Below, one piece after another: positions 1 through 7,052 of a stretch of 64,000 nt of DNA (its first letter is position 1; each line of letters begins with the position of its first letter). The stretch covers positions 61,629 through 125,628 of the forward strand of contig NZ_ML769322.1 in the NCBI RefSeq assembly GCF_009720365.1, given 5' to 3'. The position numbers and the translations under genes were made by a program. The notes under the pieces are model-generated. The model was not told where the DNA came from. It ran no database searches and was given only the letters and a program-made list of their open reading frames with translations. Source of the DNA: Catellatospora paridis. GTDB taxonomy: Bacteria; Actinomycetota; Actinomycetes; Mycobacteriales; Micromonosporaceae.

Positions 1-40
1 CCCGGACGACCCTCTATCCCGGCCGACCCCCTAAAAGTGT

Positions 41-70
41 CTTGGGTCGGGACGCGCGCCCCGACCCAAG
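41..70. terminator. bidirectional intrinsic terminator
   Basis: A perfect 11-bp inverted repeat (CTTGGGTCGGG / CCCGACCCAAG) encloses an 8-base loop. A T-run (CCCTTTTT) follows on the plus strand, and a shorter one (ACTTTTA) follows on the minus strand. It lies 17 bases past the stop of the minus-strand ATPase gene, so it probably ends that transcript and one arriving from the left. Confidence 0.85.
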
Positions 71-87
71 ACCCTTTTTCTGCGCGA

Positions 88-498
88 TCAGCGGTTGAAC
101 ACCAGCCGCCACACGGTATGGCCGGGACGGCTGTAATAGAGGAACTCGTCGCTGACTTCGCCGGTGATGTACAGCCCCCAGCCACCCGACGCCGTGGGTC
201 GCGCGGCGGGCGTCGCGGTCGTCCCGCGGAACGTGCCGCCGTCGGTCAGCTCGCTGATGACCGTGTCACCGTCGGCCCACACCCGCACGACGCCACCGCC
301 GGTGGTGTGCCGGAGCGTATTGGTGACCAGTTCGCTCATCGCCAGCTTGAGCGCGGGGATGCGGCCCGCGGCGAGCCCGGAGGCGTGGGCGTGCGTGCCG
401 ACGAACTCCCGTACCGCCGCGAGGTCGTCGGCAGTGGTGAACGAGATCGTCGCCGCGCCCGACGGTGGCTGCGCGAACGGTCTGATTGCCTGGCGCAA
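88..498 (-). CDS. RsbW/SpoIIAB-type ATP-binding protein (putative anti-sigma factor)
   Basis: A single GHKL (HATPase_c) domain of about 136 residues. The N-box is visible (ELVTNTLRHT, with the Mg-binding Asn), followed by a weak G1 region (ELTDGGTF) and a G2 glycine motif (GGWGLYI). Proteins of this size are usually serine kinases that bind a sigma factor or phosphorylate an STAS partner in the cytoplasm. The frame stays open upstream to 627, but that extension would cross the hairpin at 589-623. TTG at 498 has GGAGG four bases upstream and begins just before the domain, so I prefer it. It sits beside the CsbD gene and close to the stressosome operon, which lacks its own RsbW. Partnership with the STAS protein at 6702-7037 is plausible but unproven. 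Confidence 0.75.
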   Translation of the reverse strand: MRQAIRPFAQPPSGAATISFTTADDLAAVREFVGTHAHASGLAAGRIPALKLAMSELVTNTLRHTTGGGVVRVWADGDTVISELTDGGTFRGTTATPAARPTASGGWGLYITGEVSDEFLYYSRPGHTVWRLVFNR

Positions 499-588
499 GA
501 CTCCTCCGCGGGCCCGAGGTGGATGTTCGAGGTGAGCTGATGGGCCTCGGTGGCGCGCGCATCGCCCGCCGCCGGTGGCGGTGACGCA

Positions 589-623
589 GAGAGTGCCACA
601 GCCGGGGCCGGCGTGGCACTCTC
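589..623. terminator. strong stem-loop between csbD and the ATPase gene
   Basis: An 11-bp perfect stem (GAGAGTGCCAC / GTGGCACTCTC) is extended by an inner 5-bp GCCGG/CCGGC stem with one bulged base. There is no clear T-run. It lies 50 bases beyond the csbD stop and upstream of the ATPase start. It probably ends or attenuates the csbD transcript, and it argues against the longest ATPase reading frame. Confidence 0.65.
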
Positions 624-672
624 GCATCAGTGTCTACGGGACTTGACGACGATCATGCCCGCATGGCCGCCG

Positions 673-849
673 TCACCTGTTGGTGGCGTCCTCCGCCGCG
701 TCCTTGACGTTCTCGGCCGCCTGCTTGGCCTTGGCCGTGGCCTGCTCGGCCAGACCCTTCGCCTCCAGGCTCTCGTTGCCGGTCAGGTCGCCCACGACCT
801 CCTTGGCCTTGCCCTTGAGCTCTTCGGCCTTGTTCGAGATGTCGCCCAT
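673..849 (-). CDS. csbD: CsbD family general-stress protein
   Basis: A 58-residue, Lys/Ala/Glu-rich, probably helical protein. It has the family pattern NKAEELKGKAKEVVGDLTGN near the N-terminus and a C-terminal stretch of repeated AK/AA/ED. CsbD in Bacillus is a sigma-B-dependent stress protein of unknown molecular role. ATG at 849 is preceded by an AGGGAAGA ribosome site. Length and composition match the family closely. Its position between an RsbW-like ATPase and the divergent stressosome operon suggests it is an output gene of the same stress pathway. I saw no convincing sigma-B-type promoter in the 300 bases upstream. Confidence 0.9.
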   Translation of the reverse strand: MGDISNKAEELKGKAKEVVGDLTGNESLEAKGLAEQATAKAKQAAENVKDAAEDATNR

Positions 850-1150
850 CGGTCTTCCCTTCTCGACGGCGGCCCCACCGACCACCTGCCACTGACTGCC
901 CCGCCCGGCAGCGGTCGAAACCGTGGCACCGGTATCAGGCCACGACTGCCCGGTGGCAAGCCGGTCGCCCCGGAAACCCATTGCCGAACGCGCATGATTT
1001 CGCCGGGCCGAGCCGGGTACACGGCCACCCTGCGGGGACCGCATCCGAGCACTTCCCACCTCCCCTCGCAGCACCTGGCCTGCCCGAACAGCGGTGGTAC
1101 AGTTCGCACCCGGCCGGGCCGACCAAACATATAAATGGCAGAGGATGACA
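850..1150. other. divergent intergenic region between csbD and rsbR
   Basis: About 300 bases carry the 5' leaders and promoters of csbD (minus) and the stressosome operon (plus). The last 20 bases are AT-richer (ACATATAA) and end in GAGG, the rsbR ribosome site. I found no convincing sigma-B (GTTT-N14-GGGTA) or housekeeping promoter in either direction, and no ORF worth calling. Confidence 0.5.
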
Positions 1151-1996
1151 ATGGCGCTGAAAGCAGAGCAAAGCGAGCGACTCGGCAAGCTGTTGTCGGA
1201 GCGTTCGGAGAAGATCTCCAAGCGCTGGGCAGAGGTCGCGGCCGCGCCGTTGAAGGGCCGACTGACCGTCGCGGAGTCCGGCCGCCAGACGACCGAGTTG
1301 CAGGTGCAGCTGCAGAAGTCGCTCAGCGACGGCGCCACCCATCTCGACGGACCGCATACCGCGGAGTTGCGTGCGGTGCTCACCGAGCTTTCGCGCGGCC
1401 GCGCGCGTCAGGGCTTCACCGCTACCGAGACCACCACGAGCATCTTCGCCCTCAAGACCGCGCTCTACGAGATCGGCGAGGTGGAGAAGGGCGACGAGAA
1501 GGCGTTGCGCGACTATGTGGCCTGGTCGGCGTTCATCGACGAGCTGGGCCTGTTCACCTTCGAAGCCTTCTCCCGCGCCCGCGAGCACATCATCACCGAG
1601 CAGAGCGAGCAGCTGCTGGAGTTGTCCACCCCGGTCGTGAAGCTCTGGGAGGGCGTGGTCGCCGTCCCGCTGGTGGGCACCCTGGACTCCGCACGGGCGC
1701 AGGTCGTGATGGAACGGCTCCTGCAGGCGCTGGTCGACACCGGTTCGCCGTACGCGATCATCGACATCACCGGTGTGCCGGCGGTCGACACCCAGGTCGC
1801 GCAGCATGTCCTCAAGACGGTCATGGCGGCGCGGCTGATGGGCGCGGAGTGCATCATCTCCGGCATTCGCCCGCAGATCGCGCAGACCATCGTGGCGCTG
1901 GGCATCGAGTTCGGCGACATCGCCACGAAAGCCACCCTGGCCGACGCGCTGCGGCACGCGATCCGGCGCGGCACCGCCGGCAAGCGGGAGGCGTGA
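1151..1996 (+). CDS. rsbR: stressosome sensor/scaffold RsbR (N-terminal globin-like domain + STAS)
   Basis: A 281-residue protein. Residues 1 to about 160 are helical and lack a signal peptide, as in the non-haem globin-like sensor half of RsbR. Residues about 175-275 form an STAS domain with IDITGVPAVDT, where the Thr is the expected RsbT phosphorylation site, followed by GIRPQIAQTIVALGI. RsbR paralogues build the stressosome shell with RsbS and release RsbT on stress. ATG at 1151 has GAGG six bases upstream; the ATG at 1145 would have none. The stop overlaps the rsbS start (TGATG). It is the first gene of a tightly overlapping seven-gene operon. Confidence 0.9.
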   Translation: MALKAEQSERLGKLLSERSEKISKRWAEVAAAPLKGRLTVAESGRQTTELQVQLQKSLSDGATHLDGPHTAELRAVLTELSRGRARQGFTATETTTSIFALKTALYEIGEVEKGDEKALRDYVAWSAFIDELGLFTFEAFSRAREHIITEQSEQLLELSTPVVKLWEGVVAVPLVGTLDSARAQVVMERLLQALVDTGSPYAIIDITGVPAVDTQVAQHVLKTVMAARLMGAECIISGIRPQIAQTIVALGIEFGDIATKATLADALRHAIRRGTAGKREA

Positions 1997-2406
1997 TGGA
2001 ACGGGTGCCGATCCTCAAAATCGGTTCGGTGCTGCTGGTCTCCATCCAGGTCGACATGCAGGACCAGATGGCGCTGCAGCTGCAGGAGGACCTCGGCCAG
2101 CGCATCGTCGACACCGGCTGCAAGGGTGTCATCATCGACATCACCGGCTTGGACATCGTCGATTCCTTCGTCGGGCGCACCCTGTCGACGATCGCCTCGA
2201 TCTCGAAGGTGCTGGACGCCGAGACGATCGTCGTCGGGATGCGGCCCGCGGTCGCCATCACCCTGGTGGAACTGGGTCTGTCCCTCAACGGGATCCGCAC
2301 CGCGCTCAACGTCGAACGCGGCCTCGAACTGCTGGCCAGAAACGCCGAACCGGACACCATCGACGATCTCTACCTCCTCGGCAATCCTGAGACGACCTCG
2401 CCGTGA
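1996..2406 (+). CDS. rsbS: stressosome STAS protein RsbS
   Basis: A stand-alone STAS domain of 136 residues. The family signature is IDITGLDIVDSFVGR, whose Ser is the site phosphorylated by RsbT, followed by VGMRPAVAITLVELG. RsbS forms the conserved core of the stressosome and holds RsbT in unstressed cells. A Ser here, against a Thr at the equivalent place in the preceding protein, separates S from R. It overlaps the rsbR stop by one base and the rsbT start by four (GTGA), so translation is probably coupled. Confidence 0.92.
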   Translation: MERVPILKIGSVLLVSIQVDMQDQMALQLQEDLGQRIVDTGCKGVIIDITGLDIVDSFVGRTLSTIASISKVLDAETIVVGMRPAVAITLVELGLSLNGIRTALNVERGLELLARNAEPDTIDDLYLLGNPETTSP

Positions 2407-2819
2407 CGGGAAGCGAAGGCCTCGATCACCAGGTGCAGGCCATCGGCAACGACGAGGACGTCGTCCGGGTTCGCCAGCTGGTCCGCACCGTCGCGGTCGC
2501 GGCCAAGCTGTCGCTGGTCGATCAGACGAAGGTGGTCACCGCGGCCAGCGAACTGGCACGCAACACGCTCGTCTACGGCGGGGGCGGCGAGGCCGCCGTC
2601 TCCACCGTCGACAACGGGGTGCGGCGCGGAGTGCGAGTCGTTTTCAGTGACTCCGGCCCCGGTATCGCCGACATCGACCTGGCGCTGACCGACGGCTACA
2701 CCAGCGGCGGCGGCCTCGGTCTCGGCCTCAGCGGAGCCCGGCGACTCGTGGACGAGTTCGAACTGGACACCGCGGTCGGCGCCGGAACCACCGTGGCGGT
2801 GGTCAAGTGGGCACGCTGA
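2403..2819 (+). CDS. rsbT: stressosome serine/threonine kinase RsbT
   Basis: A 138-residue GHKL kinase. It has an N-box (ASELARNTLVYGGGG), G1 (DSGPGIADI) and a G2 glycine loop (GGGLGLGLSGARRL). RsbT phosphorylates RsbR and RsbS and, once released, activates an RsbU-type PP2C phosphatase. GTG at 2403 overlaps the rsbS stop. Size and motif spacing are canonical. The next gene starts inside its last four codons. Here the likely phosphatase target is the response regulator-PP2C protein encoded two genes downstream. Confidence 0.92.
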   Translation: MTGSEGLDHQVQAIGNDEDVVRVRQLVRTVAVAAKLSLVDQTKVVTAASELARNTLVYGGGGEAAVSTVDNGVRRGVRVVFSDSGPGIADIDLALTDGYTSGGGLGLGLSGARRLVDEFELDTAVGAGTTVAVVKWAR

Positions 2820-3820
2820 GCTCGCTGACCCCCACCGCAACATGGTTCCGGCTGGACGACGAGAGCTCCGTGGGGACGGTCCGGCGGTTCGCCGTGGAGC
2901 TGGCCAACGCCGTCGACCTCGGTGAGCGCAAAGCCGCCGACATCGCGATCATCGTCACCGAACTCGCTTCCAACCTGGTCAAACATGCCGAGGACGGGAC
3001 GCTGCTGGTGCGTCCGGTCCGGCACGACGACAACGTCGGCGTCGAGATCGTCAGCATCGACTCGGCGCCCGGCATGGCCGACCTGGACGCCATGCGCGAG
3101 GACGGCCGCTCCACGACCGGCACCCTGGGCATAGGGCTGGGTGCCGTGTCCAGGCTCGCGCACCGGTCGGAGGGGTTCTCCGTGCCCGGACGCGGCTCGA
3201 TCCTCACCGCCCAGCTGTGGCGCGAGGCGCAGCCGGCGCCGGCCTGGGCCGACGGGCTGACCCGTCCGCTGACCGGCGAGACCGTCAGCGGCGACTGCTA
3301 CGCCGTGCGGACCGCCGGTGGCAGGCGGCAGGTCATGGTCTGCGACGGGCTCGGCCACGGCCCGCTCGCCGCGGCCGCCGCCCAGACCGCCTTCAACATC
3401 TTCCACACGGCACCCGACGAACCGCCCATGATGCTCGTGGAACGTATGCACCGCGGCATGTCCCACACCCGCGGCGCCGCGCTGACTGTCGCGGAGATCG
3501 ACCCCGACGCCGCCGTCCTTCGCACGTGCGGCATGGGCAACGTCGCGGCCACCGTCCTCACCGGCGACGAGCGGCGCAGCACGGTGTCCATGCCCGGCAT
3601 CGCCGGCCACGGACGGGCCGTCATCAAGCAGTTCGAGTACCCGTTCGGCGCGGAGTCGCTGCTGGTCATGCACTCCGACGGCGTCAGCGACAAGTGGAGC
3701 CTGCAGCACAGTCCGGGCCTGAGCACGCGGTCACCGCTGCTCATCGCCGCCACGGTGCTGCGCGACGCGGGCGTGCGCCGCGACGATGCCTGCGTGCTGG
3801 TGGCCAGGATCCGGCCATGA
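2807..3820 (+). CDS. ATP-binding SpoIIE/PP2C phosphatase fusion (RsbX-like)
   Basis: 337 residues in two parts. Residues 15-130 form a second GHKL ATPase domain (VTELASNLVKHA, DSAPGMADL, TLGIGLGAVSRL). Residues 145-337 form a short PP2C domain (GDCYAVRT, VMVCDGLGHGPLAA, MGNVAATV, LVMHSDGVSDKW). The Asp residues expected for metal binding are present. In Bacillus a separate RsbX resets the stressosome by dephosphorylating RsbR and RsbS. The fused ATPase half resembles RsbT, so one protein may carry opposing activities or the ATPase half may only dock. GTG at 2807 overlaps rsbT by 13 bases, and the 3' end overlaps the kinase gene by ATGA. Confidence 0.85.
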   Translation: MGTLSSLTPTATWFRLDDESSVGTVRRFAVELANAVDLGERKAADIAIIVTELASNLVKHAEDGTLLVRPVRHDDNVGVEIVSIDSAPGMADLDAMREDGRSTTGTLGIGLGAVSRLAHRSEGFSVPGRGSILTAQLWREAQPAPAWADGLTRPLTGETVSGDCYAVRTAGGRRQVMVCDGLGHGPLAAAAAQTAFNIFHTAPDEPPMMLVERMHRGMSHTRGAALTVAEIDPDAAVLRTCGMGNVAATVLTGDERRSTVSMPGIAGHGRAVIKQFEYPFGAESLLVMHSDGVSDKWSLQHSPGLSTRSPLLIAATVLRDAGVRRDDACVLVARIRP

Positions 3821-5145
3821 CCGACATCATCCTGCTGCACCTGGTGCTACGCCGCGAGCAGGACGTCTTCGCCGTCAGGCAGCGCGGCCGCGAGGCCGCC
3901 GCGGCGCTGGGTCTGGAACACCAGGACCAGATCCGGCTCGCCACCGCCCTCAGTGACGTCGGCCGCCAGCTGCTGGCCAAGGCGGCCGGGGTGGAGGTCA
4001 CCTTCCGGGTCCACGGGCAACCGGAGAATCTGCGCATCGACCTCGCCGTGCCCGGCTCGGTGGACCACCAGGCGCTGCGACCCGCGGGCCGCCTCGTCGA
4101 TGTTTTGGAAGTCGCCGATGACGGGCATGAGACAGTGGTCATGCTGTCACGCCGCCTTCCCGCCCCGGACCTGCTCACCACAGACCAGGTCGAACGTGCT
4201 CGTCGCACGCTCGCCGCGTCCACCGTGGCCAGTCCGCTCGACGAGCTCGCCTCCCAGAACGAGCACCTGCTGTCGGCGCTGGAGGAAGCCCGTCAGCAAC
4301 GGGACCGTCTCAAGGCGCTCAACGACGAGCTGGAGGAGACCAACCGCGGCGTGATGGCCCTCTACCTCCAGCTCAGCTCCGAACTCGAGGAGACCAACCG
4401 CGGCGTGGTGGCCCTGTACGCGGAACTGGACGAGAAGTCCGGGCAACTGCGCGCCGCCAGCGAAGCCAAGACACGCTTCCTGGCCAACGTCAGCCACGAG
4501 CTGCGCGCTCCGGTGACCGCGGTCATCGGGCTGATCAGGCTGCTGTCCGACCCGGCCTCCGACCCGCTCACCGCCGCCCAGGCCGAGCAGATCGCGCTGA
4601 TGCGCGGCTCGGCTTCCGACCTGCTGTCGCTGGTCAACGATCTGCTCGACCTGGCCAAGGCGGAGTCGGGCCACCTCGAGCCCGGGTGGGCGCTGGTCGA
4701 TCTCAGCCAGTTGTTCAAACAGTTGCGCGGCACCCTCAGAGCGGTATTGACCAATCCCGACGTCGAGCTGATCGTGAACACCCCCGACGACGGCGCATGG
4801 ATCGAGTCGGACGAGGCGCTGCTGACCCAGGTGCTGCGCAACCTGCTGCACAACGCGGTCAAGTTCACCGAGCAGGGTCAGGTGACCATGCACGCCCGCT
4901 GCGACGGCCGCCGTTGGACGATCACCGTCGCCGACACCGGCATCGGCATCCACGCCGCCCAGCACGAACGCATCTTCGAGGAGTTCGTCCAGCTCCCCGG
5001 CCGCCAGAAGGTCCACGGCACGGGGCTCGGGCTGCCGTACGCCCGCCGCCTCGTCGGCATCCTCGGCGGCGACATGACCATGGTCAGCGAGCCGGGCAGG
5101 GGGAGTACGTTCACCGTCACCCTGCCGGTCGCGAGAGTTTCATGA
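3817..5145 (+). CDS. cytosolic sensor histidine kinase with degenerate ATPase-like N-domain
   Basis: 442 residues, no membrane segment. Residues 1-115 resemble the first half of an RsbT-type GHKL domain, but the N-box is lost (the expected E..RN region reads ALSDVGRQLL), so it is probably a non-catalytic interaction domain. Residues about 145-215 form a coiled coil with two copies of an 18-residue unit (ELEETNRGVxALYxxL). HisKA follows (FLANVSHELRAPVTAV, phospho-His in SHELR). HATPase_c is complete: NLLHNAVKF, VADTGIGI and GTGLGLPYA. It overlaps its neighbours at both ends, so it probably phosphorylates the receiver encoded next and links two-component and stressosome signalling. Confidence 0.88.
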   Translation: MTDIILLHLVLRREQDVFAVRQRGREAAAALGLEHQDQIRLATALSDVGRQLLAKAAGVEVTFRVHGQPENLRIDLAVPGSVDHQALRPAGRLVDVLEVADDGHETVVMLSRRLPAPDLLTTDQVERARRTLAASTVASPLDELASQNEHLLSALEEARQQRDRLKALNDELEETNRGVMALYLQLSSELEETNRGVVALYAELDEKSGQLRAASEAKTRFLANVSHELRAPVTAVIGLIRLLSDPASDPLTAAQAEQIALMRGSASDLLSLVNDLLDLAKAESGHLEPGWALVDLSQLFKQLRGTLRAVLTNPDVELIVNTPDDGAWIESDEALLTQVLRNLLHNAVKFTEQGQVTMHARCDGRRWTITVADTGIGIHAAQHERIFEEFVQLPGRQKVHGTGLGLPYARRLVGILGGDMTMVSEPGRGSTFTVTLPVARVS

Positions 5146-6689
5146 CCGCCCCCGCCGAAACGACCATCCTCGTGGTCGACGACCGCGCTCCCAAGCGCTA
5201 CCTGCTCAAGAACTGGCTCACCCGCGCCGGATTCGTGGTCACCGAAGCCGAGGACGGCCACGAGGCCCTCGAGAAGGTCCAGCAGCGCCCCTTCGACATG
5301 GTCGTGCTGGACGTCAAACTGCCCGACATGAGCGGGCTGGACGTGTGCCGGCAGATCAAGGCCGACCCCGGCACCGCCAGCACCCCCGTCATCCACGTCT
5401 CCGCGCACGCCGTCGACGCCGCCGACCGCACCCTGGGGCTGGTCGGGGGCGCCGACGCCTACCTCGTCGAACCGATCGACCCGCACGAGCTGGTGGCCAC
5501 GGTGCAGGCCGTGCTGCGCTACTACCAGGCCCGCCGCAAGGCCGAACAGCTCGCCGACGGCCTGGCCCGGCTCGCCGAGACGACGCTCGCGGTCACCATG
5601 GCACGCGACTTCACCGAACTGCTCGGCCAAGCCGCCGTGGGCGCGGTCCGCCTCTTCGGCGCGGCCGCCGCCGTCGCCACCGAAACGCTCGACACGGGCT
5701 GGTCCGTGGCCCTGGCGACCGCCTCCGACAACATCACGGTCACCGGCTGGGAGCCGCCCGACGACGACGTACCGATCGGATCCCGCATGCTCGGCGCTCA
5801 GGCCGCGCACTGGCGGCTGCCCGCGGGCTGGCCCGATTCCGGCGACATCACCGTCACCACCGCACGGCTGCGCGCCGACCGGCCGCCGCTCTACCTGTTC
5901 ACGTCCGCCCCCGCCGACGAGGACCAGGCCCGGCTGCTGACGCAGCTGACCCAGGCGCTCGGCGCGGCGGCCGAGGCCCAGCGGGCGCAGGACCAGGACC
6001 ACCGGATCGCGGTCACGCTGCAGCGCAGCCTGCTGCCGCGGCACCTGCCCGCCGTGCCCGGAATCGACCTCGCCGTGCGCTACGAGCCCGCCAGCACGCA
6101 GGCCGAGATCGGCGGCGACTTCTACGAGCTGTCCATACTCGACGACCAGCTGCTCATCGCCATCGGCGACGTCGTCGGGCACTCCCTGCACGCCGCGACC
6201 GTGATGGCCGAGATCCGCCATGCGTTGCGCGCGTATGCCATCGAGGGCCACTCCCCCGGCCGCATCGTCACCCTCGTCGACGAGCTGATGGTCCGGCTGC
6301 TGCCCGGGGAGATGGCGACTCTCTGCCTGCTGCTCCTCGATCCACGGACCGGCCGTGCCCGCCTGGCCAACGCCGGCCACCTGCCGCCACTGCTCATCGT
6401 CGACGGAGAGGTCAGCGAGATCTGGCACCGCGCGCCACTGCTCGGGATCAACCACCCCCGGTCAGACGACCTGGAGTTCGTCATCCCCGACGGCGGCACC
6501 CTGCTGCTCTACACCGACGGGCTCATCGAGCGCCGCGACATCACGATCCGTGACGGCATAGCCGACCTCAGCCGCGTCGCCGGGACCGTGGACGCCGACC
6601 TCGACCGCTACTGCGACCGGCTGCTCCAGCAGCTGACCAACCCACCCCACGCCGACGACGTCGCCGTTGTGGCCGTCAGACGTCTGTGA
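5142..6689 (+). CDS. response regulator fused to SpoIIE/PP2C phosphatase (RsbU-like)
   Basis: 515 residues. Residues 8-125 are a receiver (ILVVDDRAPKR, MVVLDVKLPD with the phospho-Asp, VIHVSAHA). The usual Lys of the KP motif is Glu (YLVEPID), so activation may be atypical. Residues about 145-275 are a GAF-like linker. Residues about 290-515 are a PP2C domain (GGDFYELSILDDQ, IGDVVGHSLHAA, NAGHLPPLL, LLYTDGLIERR) with the metal-binding Asp residues. The expected substrate is the phosphorylated STAS protein encoded next. Its start overlaps the kinase stop (ATGA), a strong pairing signal. Confidence 0.9.
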   Translation: MTAPAETTILVVDDRAPKRYLLKNWLTRAGFVVTEAEDGHEALEKVQQRPFDMVVLDVKLPDMSGLDVCRQIKADPGTASTPVIHVSAHAVDAADRTLGLVGGADAYLVEPIDPHELVATVQAVLRYYQARRKAEQLADGLARLAETTLAVTMARDFTELLGQAAVGAVRLFGAAAAVATETLDTGWSVALATASDNITVTGWEPPDDDVPIGSRMLGAQAAHWRLPAGWPDSGDITVTTARLRADRPPLYLFTSAPADEDQARLLTQLTQALGAAAEAQRAQDQDHRIAVTLQRSLLPRHLPAVPGIDLAVRYEPASTQAEIGGDFYELSILDDQLLIAIGDVVGHSLHAATVMAEIRHALRAYAIEGHSPGRIVTLVDELMVRLLPGEMATLCLLLLDPRTGRARLANAGHLPPLLIVDGEVSEIWHRAPLLGINHPRSDDLEFVIPDGGTLLLYTDGLIERRDITIRDGIADLSRVAGTVDADLDRYCDRLLQQLTNPPHADDVAVVAVRRL

Positions 6690-6701
6690 TTGGCTTCCTC
6701 C

Positions 6702-7037
6702 ATGGATCGAGCCAGCAATCCGCCGCAGGCCACACATGACTTGGAGGTCCTGGCCGACCGTGTCCGGGTCACCCTGGCCGGAGAGTTCGATCTGGCGAAC
6801 GAGCAGGAGCTGACCCGCTGGCTCGCCGACGCGATCCAGGCCGGTCCAGGACGTGCCGTGGAGGTCGGCATGCACGACGTCACCTTCATCGACTCCAGCG
6901 GCATCCGGGTGCTGCTCCAGGCACATGCCATGGCGGTGCGGCACGGCGGGACGTTCCGGCTCACCAGTGCCTCCGGCACGGTCAGAGAGGTCCTCGAGAT
7001 CGTCGCCGTGTACGACTTCCTGACCACCGGCGCCTAG
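6702..7037 (+). CDS. STAS anti-sigma factor antagonist (RsbV-like)
   Basis: A 111-residue STAS domain with the anti-anti-sigma signature MHDVTFIDSSGIRVLL, where the first Ser of DSSG is the phosphorylation site. When dephosphorylated by a PP2C phosphatase, such proteins bind an RsbW-type ATPase and free its sigma factor. ATG at 6702 is one possible start. TTG at 6690, just after the previous stop, would add four residues. Neither has a clear ribosome site, so translation may be coupled to the phosphatase gene 12 bases upstream. It completes the operon. A cognate sigma factor is not in the window. Confidence 0.88.
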   Translation: MDRASNPPQATHDLEVLADRVRVTLAGEFDLANEQELTRWLADAIQAGPGRAVEVGMHDVTFIDSSGIRVLLQAHAMAVRHGGTFRLTSASGTVREVLEIVAVYDFLTTGA

Positions 7038-7052
7038 CGCGGCGAGGTCGCC

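Noticed and set aside
850-1150. sigma-B-type promoter (GTTT-N14-GGGTA) for csbD
   Set aside because: A few GTTT boxes occur on the minus strand, but none is followed at the right distance by a convincing GGGTA.
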